A stretch of 64,000 bases of DNA from Ectopseudomonas alcaliphila (GCF_900101755.1 NZ_FNAE01000005.1:62001-126000); one strand, 5' to 3'. Shown: positions 1 to 8,354, counted from the stretch's first letter. The notes: a model not told the origin generated them from the letters alone. Made by a program: numbers and translations.

Positions 1-1
1 A

Positions 2-3000
2 GAAATCGCCGCCCTGCAGAAACCCTGGGTCGGCAGCGTGCTGGACAAACGCAACGTCTGGTACACGACCCTGCTCTACGGCCTGCCTGCCGTGCTTGGC
101 CTGCTGGCGGTCATCGCCATCATCCTGCGCATCAACCGCCGCCTGAAACGCGAAATGCGCAACCGCGAAGCGCTGGAGCAGGAACTGCGCAGCAGCGAAA
201 AACACTTTCGCGACATGGTCGAAAGCCTCTCCGCTATCACCTGGGAAACCGAAGCCAGCGGGCTCACCTACACCTACGTCTCGCCCCACGCGGAAAAGCT
301 GCTGGGCTACCCGCTGCACGAATGGCTGGAGCCCGGTTTCTGGCAACGCCACCTGCACCCGGACGATCACCAGCGCACCCTGCGCACCTGCCTGGAGCAA
401 TGCGCGGCCGGCAACGACCACGCGCTGGAATATCGCCTGCTCGCCGCCGACGGGCGCACGGTGTGGGTACGCGATATCGTCACCCTGCTGCAGCGCGACG
501 ACCGCCAGGTGATTCGCGGCCTGATGGTCGACATCACCGACACCAAACAGACCGAGCAGGCGCTGCGCCTGTCCGAACAGAAGTTCGCCTCGGTGTTCCA
601 GCAGTGCCCTGACATCCTGGTCATCGCCCGCCGCGCCGACGGTGTGCTGCTGGAGGTCAACGCCGCGTTCACCGAACAAACCGGCATCAGCCTCGAACAG
701 GCCATCGGCAAGACCGCCACCGAACTGGATATCTGGGGCGTTCCGGGGATCGGCCCGAATCTGCTGTTGCGCCTGCAGGACGAAAGCCTGCGCAATCTGG
801 AGATGCCCTTCCGCCGCGCCGACGGCAGCCTGTTCACGGGGCTGATCTCGGCCGGCTCCTTCCAGCTCGACAGCATTCCCGCACTGGTGGTGGTGGTGCG
901 AGACATCAGCCAGCTCAAGGCCACCCAGCAGCAACTGCAGATATCCGAGGAGAAGTTCGCCAAGGCCTTCCACGCCTCGCCCGATGGGCTGTTGATCACC
1001 CGTCTGCGCGACGGCCTGCTGGTGGAGGCCAACGACGGCTTCAGTCGCATCACCGGCTACAGCCTCAACGAGATTGCCGAACAAAGCACCCTCAGCCTGG
1101 GCATCTGGGCCGACCCGAAGGATCGCGAACGCCTGGTGCAACGCATTCGCGAGCAAGGCAGCGTGCGCGACCTGATCGCCCCGGTGCGCACCAAGAGCGG
1201 CCATCTGCGCCTCTGCGAACTCTCCGCGCAGCCGCTGCCCATCGGCGGCGACGAATGCCTGCTGACCATCGCCCGCGACATCACCGAACGCCAGCAGATG
1301 CAGGAAGAGCTGCAGCAGGCCGCCACCGTCTTCGAAAGCACCGCCGAAGGCGTGCTGATCACCGACCTCGAACAGCGCATCACCGCGGTCAACCGCGCCT
1401 TTACCCAGATCACCGGTTACAGCGAAGCCGAAGCGCTTGGCCAGCGCCCCAACCTGCTCTCCTCCGGCCAGCACGACAACGCCTTCTACGCCGCCATGTG
1501 GCACAGCCTGGCGGCCAACGGCCACTGGCAGGGGGAAATCTGGAATCGGCGCAAGAACGGCGAGCTGTACCCCGAGTGGCTGACCATCAGCGCCGTGCGC
1601 AACAGCGATAACCAGATCACCCACTTCGTCGGCGTGTTCGCCGATATCTCCAGCCTCAAGCATGCCCAGGCGCGCCTCGACCACCAGGCCCACCACGACC
1701 CGTTGACCGGCCTGCCCAACCGCCTGCTGTTCGAAAACCGCCTGCGCAGCGCCCTGGATGGCTCACGCGCCGACGACAAGCTAGGCGCCGTGCTGTTTCT
1801 CGACCTCGACCGTTTCAAGCAGATCAACGACAGCCTCGGCCACCCGGTCGGCGACCAGTTGCTCAAGGCCATCGCCGCGCGCCTGAAACTGCAGCTGCGC
1901 GATGTCGACACCGTGGCCCGTCTCGGCGGCGACGAATTCATCATCCTGCTGCCCGGCCTGCACCAGCCGGAGGACGCCGAGCAGGTCGCGCAGAAATTGC
2001 TCGAGTGCTTCCGTGCACCGTTCCAGCTCGACAACCACGAGTTCTTCATCAGCGCCAGCATCGGCATCAGCCTCTACCCCAAGGACGGCCTCGACGTCGC
2101 CACCCTGGTCAAGAACGCCGACGCGGCCATGTACCAATCCAAGGCCAAGGGTCGTAACCGCAGCGAGCTCTACACCCGTTCGCTGACCTTCCAGGTCAAC
2201 GAACGCATGGCCATGGAACAGGAACTGCGCCGCGCCCTGGAGCGCAACGAGCTGTGCCTGTACTACCAGCCCAAGTACTGCCTGCGCAGCCAGAGCCTGG
2301 TCGGCGCGGAAGCGCTGGTACGCTGGCCGCACCCGGTGTTCGGCGACATCCCGCCGGATCGCTTCATCCCGGTGGCCGAAGAAAGCGGGCTGATCCTGCC
2401 GCTGGGCGACTGGGTGCTGGAAGAAGCCTGCCGCCAACTGCAGGACTGGCAGGAAAGCGGCCGCGACTTCGGCGCCCTCTCGGTCAACCTCGCCGGCGCC
2501 CAGCTGCACCAGCCCAGCCTGCTGCCGCGCATCAGCGCACTGCTGCAGCGCTACAACCTGGCGCCGGAGCTGCTGCAGCTGGAGATCACCGAGAACTTCA
2601 TCATGAACCAGTCCGGCGAAGCGCTGGACATCCTCCACCGCCTCAAACAGCTCGGCGTGCAACTGGCCATCGACGACTTCGGCACCGGCTACTCATCGCT
2701 CAGCTACCTCAAGCGCCTGCCGCTGGACGTGCTGAAGATCGACCAGTCCTTCGTCCGTGGCCTGCCGGACGACCCGCACGACCTGGCGATCACCCGCGCC
2801 ATCATCGCCCTGGGCAACAGCATGCAACTGACGGTGATCGCCGAAGGCGTGGAAACCAAGGCCCAGGAACTCTGCCTGGCCGCCGAAGGCTGCCTGCAGA
2901 TCCAGGGTTACGTGGTCAGCCGCCCGCTCTCGGCCGAGGCCTTCACCCGGAAATTTCTCCCGCCAGGTCAAGCGGTTGGCGCTGGCGAGAACGCACCGGT

Positions 3001-3004
3001 ATAA
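2..3004 (+). CDS. PAS-GGDEF-EAL c-di-GMP signalling protein (5' end outside window)
   Basis: The reading frame is open to the window edge, so the true start lies upstream. The visible part ends what may be a periplasmic sensor domain, then has one membrane helix (about residues 10-30 counted from the GTG at 38), roughly four PAS domains (55-545), a GGDEF domain and an EAL domain. The A-site is an intact GGDEF near residue 630, with the inhibitory RxxD (RDVD) five residues before it. The EAL core reads AEALVRW near residue 757, followed by DDFGTGYSSL. By family knowledge it could both make and degrade c-di-GMP at the inner membrane; which activity dominates cannot be told. It ends 16 bases before a tRNA. 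Confidence 0.93.
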   Translation, partial: EIAALQKPWVGSVLDKRNVWYTTLLYGLPAVLGLLAVIAIILRINRRLKREMRNREALEQELRSSEKHFRDMVESLSAITWETEASGLTYTYVSPHAEKLLGYPLHEWLEPGFWQRHLHPDDHQRTLRTCLEQCAAGNDHALEYRLLAADGRTVWVRDIVTLLQRDDRQVIRGLMVDITDTKQTEQALRLSEQKFASVFQQCPDILVIARRADGVLLEVNAAFTEQTGISLEQAIGKTATELDIWGVPGIGPNLLLRLQDESLRNLEMPFRRADGSLFTGLISAGSFQLDSIPALVVVVRDISQLKATQQQLQISEEKFAKAFHASPDGLLITRLRDGLLVEANDGFSRITGYSLNEIAEQSTLSLGIWADPKDRERLVQRIREQGSVRDLIAPVRTKSGHLRLCELSAQPLPIGGDECLLTIARDITERQQMQEELQQAATVFESTAEGVLITDLEQRITAVNRAFTQITGYSEAEALGQRPNLLSSGQHDNAFYAAMWHSLAANGHWQGEIWNRRKNGELYPEWLTISAVRNSDNQITHFVGVFADISSLKHAQARLDHQAHHDPLTGLPNRLLFENRLRSALDGSRADDKLGAVLFLDLDRFKQINDSLGHPVGDQLLKAIAARLKLQLRDVDTVARLGGDEFIILLPGLHQPEDAEQVAQKLLECFRAPFQLDNHEFFISASIGISLYPKDGLDVATLVKNADAAMYQSKAKGRNRSELYTRSLTFQVNERMAMEQELRRALERNELCLYYQPKYCLRSQSLVGAEALVRWPHPVFGDIPPDRFIPVAEESGLILPLGDWVLEEACRQLQDWQESGRDFGALSVNLAGAQLHQPSLLPRISALLQRYNLAPELLQLEITENFIMNQSGEALDILHRLKQLGVQLAIDDFGTGYSSLSYLKRLPLDVLKIDQSFVRGLPDDPHDLAITRAIIALGNSMQLTVIAEGVETKAQELCLAAEGCLQIQGYVVSRPLSAEAFTRKFLPPGQAVGAGENAPV

Positions 3005-3020
3005 TCCGCCGGCCTTCTGG

Positions 3021-3097
3021 GGGCCTATAGCTCAGTTGGTTAGAGCAGAGGACTCATAATCCTTTGGTCCACGGTTCGAGTCCGTGTGGGCCCACCA
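3021..3097 (+). tRNA. tRNA with CAT anticodon, probably tRNA-Ile2 (lysidine type)
   Basis: The 77-base cloverleaf includes an encoded CCA end, a T-loop GGTTCGAGTCC and an anticodon loop CTCATAA. A CAT anticodon could be elongator Met or the minor Ile2 that TilS converts to lysidine. C4-G69 and C5-G68 in the acceptor stem, and an anticodon arm close to that of E. coli ileX, favour Ile2. Automatic tools often label such genes tRNA-Met. It is the left neighbour of the accessory island, a common integration target. Confidence 0.93.
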
Positions 3098-3102
3098 CCT
3101 TC

Positions 3103-3129
3103 AAAGCCGCGCACTGCGCGGCTTTTTTT
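3103..3129 (+). terminator. Rho-independent terminator after the tRNA
   Basis: A GC-rich stem (AGCCGCGC / GCGCGGCT, loop ACT) is followed by seven T. It begins a few bases after the tRNA CCA end and would end the tRNA transcript. Its distal part, CTGCGCGGCTTTT, recurs at 12128-12140. Confidence 0.85.
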
Positions 3130-3188
3130 GTTTCCCGGCAGAGTGCCCGTCTCTTTCACTTTCTATCAGCGTCCACAAAACGTCCCCG

Positions 3189-3407
3189 CTATTGCCTGTA
3201 GAGCCACTCCCGCACACCTTCGGCTTCCTCTGGCGAGAGCTTGAGAAGCATACGGCCACCTTCGCTATTGCCATCAGCTACGATTAAGATTCGCTGCCCT
3301 GGATCACTAGGGTCGGCGTAGTCTTGCATAGCGATAACGTAGTCAATATTGACCACATAACGACGCCCATTAACCGTATCAACTACATAAAACCTATCTT
3401 TACTCAT
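3189..3407 (-). CDS. Small hypothetical protein
   Basis: I do not recognise this 72-residue protein. It has no signal peptide or membrane helix and has a mixed beta pattern (YVVDTVNGRRYVVN...) with an acidic C-terminal helix (SPEEAEGVREWLYRQ), suggesting a small cytoplasmic domain. The start MSKDRF is chosen because AGGGA lies about 10 bases upstream; an in-frame start at 3485 would add 26 residues. It lies at the left end of the island, downstream of and in the same direction as the SH3-repeat gene, so they may be co-transcribed. The DNA is visibly more AT-rich than the core genes. Confidence 0.55.
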   Translation of the reverse strand: MSKDRFYVVDTVNGRRYVVNIDYVIAMQDYADPSDPGQRILIVADGNSEGGRMLLKLSPEEAEGVREWLYRQ

Positions 3408-3501
3408 CTGAACCATTTCCCTGTTTAAAAACTTAATTTGCGCCCCACACTTTAAATAGATTTGATCATAGGACGTGCCCAGCAAAGCATGGCGAACGCA
3501 A

Positions 3502-4614
3502 TCATGTGCTATGGATAATATGCCGTGAAGCCCCAGCTTGATCTGAAGTTTTTCGAGGTGTGGGTACTGGTGTGGTCACGGTGAGATGAATCCAACCTTC
3601 CACCGACTCGCCTTGATATTCGGCGACCACGCGGAACCACCCCTTTCCATTGTTCTCCAGCACCTCAACTGGCAAGCCAAGTTGCAGCTGCACGATCACT
3701 TCCGCCGTCTTGCTGGGCTCAGCGCGGAGCCGTGCGCCATTGCGATTTACGATCCGATAGGAGTCAGCGAGCAACTCTCGCTCATAGTTCGGGAGTAGTG
3801 CAGCTTGCTTGGGAACATCAGCGGGTTTTGTCGCGCCAGACATCAGCGCAGTCAAAACCCCGATAGCAACAAAGGTGTTGAAAATGCGTAGAAGCATGTC
3901 CCATATCGCCACAATCTGAAGGTATACAGATTGTAAACGCTGCTTTGCCGGCAGCGACAAGGTCTCTGGACGACCGTCAGCAAGAGCCTTGACGATCTCC
4001 AAATCAACACTCTTCGCCGGGCCAATCTCGAGCTCTGCGAAGTCCCCGACCTCCAAGCTATCGAAGCCTTCGATGTCCACTAGATGGAAACGAACAGCAC
4101 TCGGGTCATCCGGCGTCACCAGATAGCTGGCCAACAATGACTCGCGAACTAACTCCTGATACGAGCCGAGCGCAGCAGATAGATCAGCCTGCATCCGAGC
4201 ACTGGCAGCCTCACGCACCTGAGCCAAGTAGGACGGATTGGTCAACGCAGTCAGTTGCTCCTGCATCTGGGCCAGGTAAGTGGGATTGGCTATCGCCTTC
4301 AGTTGCTCCTGCATGTCCACCAGATACGCGGGGTTGGCCAGCGCCTTCATCTGCTTCTGCATGTCCAGCAGATACGTGGGATTGACCAGCGCCTTCATCC
4401 GCTCCTGAATGTCCACCAGGTACGTGGGATTTGCTATCGCCTTAATCTGCTCCCGCATGTCCACCAGGTACGCGGGGTTGGCCAGCGCCTTCATCTGTTC
4501 GCGCATATCCGCCAGGTACGACGGATTCTTCAATGTCGCCATCAGCTCGCGGAGCTCTTCTGAAGACGAGACAACACCCAGCTGTTTCAGTCGATCTTTG
4601 TTCTTACCAGTCAT
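3502..4614 (-). CDS. Repeat protein with membrane helix and C-terminal SH3-like domain
   Basis: The 370-residue protein starts at MTGKNKDRL, with AGGG eight bases upstream; an upstream in-frame start at 4665 is less likely. Residues about 30-141 are seven units of 16 residues with the pattern NPxYLxDMxEQxKALx. These are followed by a linker, a hydrophobic segment (IFNTFVAIGVLTALMSGA) and a bacterial SH3-like domain (RLRAEPSKTAEVIVQL...GWFRVVAEY...EGWIHL). Such SH3 domains often bind cell-wall or peptide ligands. The repeats look amphipathic and helical and may form a rod or oligomerise. No function can be assigned. The gene sits at the left edge of the accessory island. Confidence 0.7.
   Translation of the reverse strand: MTGKNKDRLKQLGVVSSSEELRELMATLKNPSYLADMREQMKALANPAYLVDMREQIKAIANPTYLVDIQERMKALVNPTYLLDMQKQMKALANPAYLVDMQEQLKAIANPTYLAQMQEQLTALTNPSYLAQVREAASARMQADLSAALGSYQELVRESLLASYLVTPDDPSAVRFHLVDIEGFDSLEVGDFAELEIGPAKSVDLEIVKALADGRPETLSLPAKQRLQSVYLQIVAIWDMLLRIFNTFVAIGVLTALMSGATKPADVPKQAALLPNYERELLADSYRIVNRNGARLRAEPSKTAEVIVQLQLGLPVEVLENNGKGWFRVVAEYQGESVEGWIHLTVTTPVPTPRKTSDQAGASRHIIHST
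4192..4527 (-). repeat. Seven tandem 48-bp coding repeats
   Basis: In-frame repeats inside the SH3 protein gene each encode NP-[STA]-YL-x-[DQ]-[MIV]-x-E-x-x-[KT]-A-x-x. The units keep NPxYL almost unchanged, while the second half drifts between MREQ, IQER, MQKQ and MQEQ. The last unit is partial in its second half. Units are similar but not identical at DNA level, suggesting old expansion with drift. Confidence 0.85.
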
Positions 4615-4642
4615 AAGTACATCCCTGTCTAGGCCGGCGACT

Positions 4643-4735
4643 GCGCCGTCTTGTCTGGTGGGCAAGCGAGTTCAGGTTCACCGCATCAGCTAGGTGGCCG
4701 AGGCTGAAGTGGGCATATTTCTGCGTCATGGTCAG
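4643..4735 (-). pseudogene. Remnant of a phage-type tyrosine integrase (C-terminus only)
   Basis: On the minus strand this frame reads TMTQKYAHFSLGHLADAVN then LNSL. This matches the C-terminal end of phage/island tyrosine recombinases, including the Y of the Y-A-H segment usually written TxxYAHLSxEHLxxAVxxL. Nothing upstream in this frame resembles the catalytic R...HxxR part, so only about 30 codons survive. It marks past integrase-mediated mobility. Identification is by motif memory, not by search. Confidence 0.55.
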
Positions 4736-4877
4736 GGCGGCGGGGAGTCGGGGGACAGACCACAATTCTCGACAACGAGATATCCAGCGCACTCCACCGT
4801 GAAATGTGGCCCAAGGGCTACAAAAATCCAAGGAAATACAAAACATGTAGCCCACGGGCTACATCAGGCAATTAGAC

Positions 4878-4943
4878 AGTGAGCCGAATAGCCGGAATTA
4901 TCGGCTCACTGAATGAGCCGAATAGGCTCGCTAATCGGCCCAT
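4878..4943. repeat. Tandem pair of island inverted repeats upstream of fic
   Basis: There are two copies of TGAGCCGA-N13-TCGGCTCA, at 4878-4910 (10-bp perfect arms AGTGAGCCGA/TCGGCTCACT) and at 4914-4943 (one arm mismatch). The 13-base centre starts ATAG in each. The second copy ends 15 bases before the fic start codon, fitting an operator or a leader hairpin. Other copies are at 8350-8382 and 12080-12108. Confidence 0.75.
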
Positions 4944-4958
4944 AGATGAACACGCCTT

Positions 4959-6080
4959 ATGAATGACCCGCTCTGGATCTGGCAGCAGCCCAACTGGCCG
5001 CACTGCAGCTGGCAAGGTGAAACGCTTGCCCCACTGCTGCGTTCCTGTAGCCAAGCTCAGGGACGTTTGTTGGGAATGCTCGGCGCGGTAGGCAGTGACA
5101 CCGAAGTACAGAGCAGCCTGGATGCCATGCTGCAGAACATCGTCACATCATCCGCCATCGAGGGTGAGCAACTGAATGTCGGCTCGGTGCGTTCATCACT
5201 GGCGCGGCGCCTGGGACTGAACGAAGAAGGCCGCACCACGGCACGCTCCGAAGGCCTGGCGGAACTGCTGCTCGATGCCACCCACGCACATCAAGAGCCG
5301 CTAGACGAACAGCGACTGTTCACCTGGCACCGTTGGCTATTCCCCAGCGATGAGCAACTGCTGACTCGACCATTACACATCGGTGCACTGCGTGGCGAAG
5401 AGCCCATGCAGGTCGTTTCAGGTCGGATCGACCGCCCCACCGTACATTTTGAAGCCCCTCCTCGCGCAGGGTTGGAAGCGCAACTAGCGGACTTTCTCGC
5501 CTGGTTCGAAAGCAGCCGCAGCGATGCCAGCCTAGACCCATTTCTGCGCGCCGGTGTGGCACATTTCTGGTTCGTGACTCTGCACCCCTTCGATGATGGC
5601 AACGGCCGCCTCACCCGCGCCATCACCGATCTGGCATTAGCCCAAGGCGAACAGCAGGCCATCCGCTTCTACGCCATGTCTGCGAGCATCCTCAATGACC
5701 GCGCCGGTTACTACCGCATCCTCGAAGCCAGTCAGAAAGGTGGGCTGGATATCACCAGTTGGTTGCAGTGGTTTCTCGCAACCTTACTCAACAGCCTGGA
5801 GCAGGCCCTTGCCCGTATCGACCGCGTGCTGGTCAAGGCGCGCTTCTGGCAGGCACACCGCAGCCAAACGCTATCGGCGGAGCAAGTCAAAGTACTTAAC
5901 CGCCTACTCGATGGCGGCGAAAGGGGTTTCGAGAACGGTATCAGCGCAGCCCTGTACCAAGCCGTGACCAAGGTTTCCAAAGCCACCGCGACCCGTCATC
6001 TGAGCGACCTGCTGGAAAAGGGCTGCATCGAACGATTACCTGGTGGCGGGCGCAGTACCCGTTACCAGATAGCACGCTGA
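4959..6080 (+). CDS. Fic family protein (class II, self-inhibited AMPylator)
   Basis: This 373-residue protein has an N-terminal DUF4172-like domain, a Fic core with the full motif HPFDDGNGRL (near residue 210), and a C-terminal winged-helix region (KVSKATATRHLSDLLEKGCIERL). The inhibitory helix motif S-x-x-x-E-G is seen as SSAIEGE near residue 65, placing it in class II, where the Glu blocks productive ATP binding. Family knowledge predicts transfer of AMP to a hydroxyl side chain of a target protein. The winged helix and the inverted repeats just upstream suggest it may regulate itself. A broken copy of its first codons occurs at 8397. Confidence 0.9.
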   Translation: MNDPLWIWQQPNWPHCSWQGETLAPLLRSCSQAQGRLLGMLGAVGSDTEVQSSLDAMLQNIVTSSAIEGEQLNVGSVRSSLARRLGLNEEGRTTARSEGLAELLLDATHAHQEPLDEQRLFTWHRWLFPSDEQLLTRPLHIGALRGEEPMQVVSGRIDRPTVHFEAPPRAGLEAQLADFLAWFESSRSDASLDPFLRAGVAHFWFVTLHPFDDGNGRLTRAITDLALAQGEQQAIRFYAMSASILNDRAGYYRILEASQKGGLDITSWLQWFLATLLNSLEQALARIDRVLVKARFWQAHRSQTLSAEQVKVLNRLLDGGERGFENGISAALYQAVTKVSKATATRHLSDLLEKGCIERLPGGGRSTRYQIAR

Positions 6081-6120
6081 GCGCCTGAACCGGGCTCATA
6101 AGCCCTTGTTGCGTCATCGC

Positions 6121-6161
6121 GCCATAGGACAATGGTCACAACCCCTTGAGGCATTGAAAAA
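6121..6161. repeat. Direct repeat shared by fic and the broken fic module
   Basis: The segment starting GCCATAGGACAATGGTC and continuing with CCCCTTGAG and ATTGAAA recurs at about 8486-8531 with a few changes. It follows the intact fic gene here and the fic remnant there, so both are ends of the same module. Confidence 0.7.
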
Positions 6162-6275
6162 ATTCCCCTTCCCACCCTTCTTGACAGCAATCTGGATAAA
6201 GCTCTACAGGCCTTGAATGCCAATCTGCGGCAAACCAGCCAAGCCATTGACAGACGCAACCTGCCAGCGCATAAA

Positions 6276-6303
6276 CTGTCCTCAGTCCTAGGACAAAGGA
6301 CAG
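6276..6303. promoter_or_regulatory. 28-bp dyad, probable operator of the NTase/PP2C operon
   Basis: Outer arms CTGTCCT / AGGACAG flank an inner palindrome GTCCTAGGAC with equal three-base spacing on both sides. It ends 18 bases before the start codon of the winged-helix gene. Such nested dyads are typical of autoregulated toxin-antitoxin operons; the binding protein is inferred to be the 214-residue product. Confidence 0.6.
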
Positions 6304-6321
6304 TCGCTAACTGAGGCCGCC

Positions 6322-6966
6322 ATGAAGAGTCAAGATGTTCTGTTGCTAGTCAAGCTGATCTGCCTTGAGCAGCGCGAACGCCTGCAACAGAGGCTTGAGA
6401 GCGAAACAGCAGAACTGCTCAAGCAAAGCGACGTCCCCTCACACGACCAGTGGCAAGGCTGGGAGGATGACGCTGAGCAAGATCCACCCGTCCATCACGA
6501 CAGTTATTCAGTGCGCGCCCTGCAAGCCTCACTGGGCATCAGTAAAAGCGAAATTGCCTCCGCGCTGAAACGCTGCCAACAGACAGGTCTCTTGCGAATA
6601 GACCCGAGCACACAGTTACCTCGGGTCAACAGCAAGGCACTGCTGGGCTTCATCGAGCATGGTTTGCGCTATGTATTCCCGGTAAAACCGGCTGAAATCG
6701 TTCGAGGCATTCCTACAAGCTTCTCCGCCCCCGTGCTGCAAGGCACCCTGATGAGTGGTGGCGACCTTATCCATGTCTGGCCAGACGCATACGGCAATCG
6801 CAAGGGACAATCCATAACGCCCCTGTTCAGGACGGTGCCAGGCGCAGTCAAGAAAGACCCGCGCCTGTATGAATACCTGGCCCTGATCGATGCAATTCGC
6901 CTGGGTAACGCCAGAGAAGCCAACCTTGCCAACCAGATGCTGCGCGAGAAGGTGCTGCAGGCATGA
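6322..6966 (+). CDS. Winged-helix regulator / candidate antitoxin
   Basis: This is a 214-residue soluble protein. The central region (SVRALQASLGISKSEIASALKRCQQTGLL, about 69-97) reads as a helix-turn-helix of MarR-like type. The C-terminal half (GLRYVFPVKPAEIVRGIPTSFSAPV) resembles the transcriptional-regulator partners encoded next to AbiEii-like nucleotidyltransferases. Its stop overlaps the next start by four bases (ATGA), so the two are translationally coupled. A strong dyad lies just upstream. I infer an autoregulatory antitoxin role from position and order; this has not been shown. Confidence 0.75.
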   Translation: MKSQDVLLLVKLICLEQRERLQQRLESETAELLKQSDVPSHDQWQGWEDDAEQDPPVHHDSYSVRALQASLGISKSEIASALKRCQQTGLLRIDPSTQLPRVNSKALLGFIEHGLRYVFPVKPAEIVRGIPTSFSAPVLQGTLMSGGDLIHVWPDAYGNRKGQSITPLFRTVPGAVKKDPRLYEYLALIDAIRLGNAREANLANQMLREKVLQA

Positions 6967-7667
6967 GCCGCTCTCATAACATCCAGATGCTCGAAGTGGT
7001 CTCCCAGGCGCTTGGTCAGGACTTGTGCCAGCAGGTTGCCTTCGTTGGCGGCTGTACCACAGCCCTGCTATTGACCGACGAATTCAGCCTCGAAGAAGTC
7101 CGCTACACAGATGATGTGGATCTGGTCATTCACCTCACCGGCTATGCCCAATGGCAAAAGCTGGTCGAACAGTTACGTGAGAAAGGCTTCAAGCAATCCC
7201 CTCAGGATGACGTCGTCTGCCGTATGCGCCTGGGTGAGCTGAAAGTTGACTTCATGCCTGAAGATGCAGAGACCGCCGACTTACTGGGCTGTAACAATCG
7301 CTGGTTCAAGGATGGTCTGGCCTGCGCGCAGTGGCATGAACTCCCCAGCGGTTGCCGCATTCGCCTGTTCACCCCACCCTACTTTCTCGGCAGCAAACTC
7401 GAGGCCTATGCCGGGCGTGGCGCGCACAACCCATTGGGGAGCCAGGATCTTGAAGACATCCTCAACTTGGTCAATGGCCGCGAAGAACTACTCCAGGAAG
7501 TTGAAAGCGCCGCACCCGAGCTACGCGCCTATCTGGCAGAAAAACTTACGGAGCTACTGAACAACCGCGACTTCGCCTACCTGATGCAGGATGCCGCCCG
7601 TGGCGATAACGAACGTGAACGGATCATCTGGCAGCGGCTGCAACATATCGCCCAGGTAGCGACCTGA
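6963..7667 (+). CDS. Nucleotidyltransferase, candidate toxin (AbiEii/MenT-like)
   Basis: The 234-residue protein carries the polymerase-beta-type nucleotidyltransferase signature: FVGGCTTALLL, then DDVDLVIHL (two metal-binding Asp) and a third acidic site in LKVDFMP. The core therefore appears complete. Related AbiEii/MenT enzymes add nucleotides to tRNA 3' ends or other targets and act as growth-blocking toxins. It overlaps the upstream regulator gene by four bases and the phosphatase gene starts directly after its stop, so the three form one operon. A housekeeping role cannot be excluded. Confidence 0.8.
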   Translation: MSRSHNIQMLEVVSQALGQDLCQQVAFVGGCTTALLLTDEFSLEEVRYTDDVDLVIHLTGYAQWQKLVEQLREKGFKQSPQDDVVCRMRLGELKVDFMPEDAETADLLGCNNRWFKDGLACAQWHELPSGCRIRLFTPPYFLGSKLEAYAGRGAHNPLGSQDLEDILNLVNGREELLQEVESAAPELRAYLAEKLTELLNNRDFAYLMQDAARGDNERERIIWQRLQHIAQVAT

Positions 7668-8354
7668 ATGCGTGCAATCGTGCAATGGCATACTCAGACC
7701 GGTAAACGCATGGCCGACAACCGCGATGCTTATGCCCACATGGACCTGCCACATGCCAGTTTTTATCTGGTCGCCGATGGCAGCAGCCGCCACCCAGGCA
7801 GCGGCGAACTGGCCAATGCTCTGCTGGCAGAGCTGATCCAAGGAATCGGCCGCCTACCTGCAACCGCTCTGAACCGGGAGCGATTGCCCGCAGAGTTGCT
7901 GCAGCTAATCGACGACAGCCATCGAACCCTGTGTGAAACACACCCGCATGCGGCCTGCAGTTACCTGGTTCTATGCCTGCTGGCCGATACCGCGCTCAGC
8001 ATCCACGAGGGCGACTGCTGCCTGGGCCTTGTAGAAGCCGCAGATGCAATCAGTTGGCTGACTCCCGTGCACTGCATGGCCAACTGGCAAGGCAGCCTCA
8101 CGCATGCCGAGCTTGCGCAAATGCCATCACGCCACCGCCTGACGCGCTGCTTCAGCCCCAGACGCGTTGGCGACCCCGAAATCAGGGACTGGCCGCTTAC
8201 CGCCAATCAGCGCTGGCTGCTGGCGACCGATGGTTTCTGGGCCGGGCTGAGCACTTCACAGCAGCAACATTTCTTACATGAAGGTCACCTGAACGCACCG
8301 CCCACGGATGACGATATCAGTTGCCTGAGCATCATCACGTCACCCATTCCATGA
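7668..8354 (+). CDS. PP2C-family protein phosphatase in the nucleotidyltransferase operon
   Basis: The 228-residue product has the main PPM/PP2C metal-site motifs in order: GKRMADNRDA (near 15), VADGSSRHPGSGELAN (near 36), LLATDGFW (near 185) and DDDISCL (near 216). It thus looks like a compact Ser/Thr phosphatase. Its ATG begins at the base after the TGA of the nucleotidyltransferase gene. Some nucleotidyltransferase toxins (TglT with kinase TakA) are controlled by phosphorylation, so this enzyme might set the phosphorylation state of its neighbour; this is inference. The stop codon lies inside the next inverted repeat. Confidence 0.8.
   Translation: MRAIVQWHTQTGKRMADNRDAYAHMDLPHASFYLVADGSSRHPGSGELANALLAELIQGIGRLPATALNRERLPAELLQLIDDSHRTLCETHPHAACSYLVLCLLADTALSIHEGDCCLGLVEAADAISWLTPVHCMANWQGSLTHAELAQMPSRHRLTRCFSPRRVGDPEIRDWPLTANQRWLLATDGFWAGLSTSQQQHFLHEGHLNAPPTDDDISCLSIITSPIP

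Noticed and set aside
4192..4527. CRISPR-like array
   Set aside because: The 48-bp units are in-frame coding repeats without spacers; no cas genes are present anywhere in the window.
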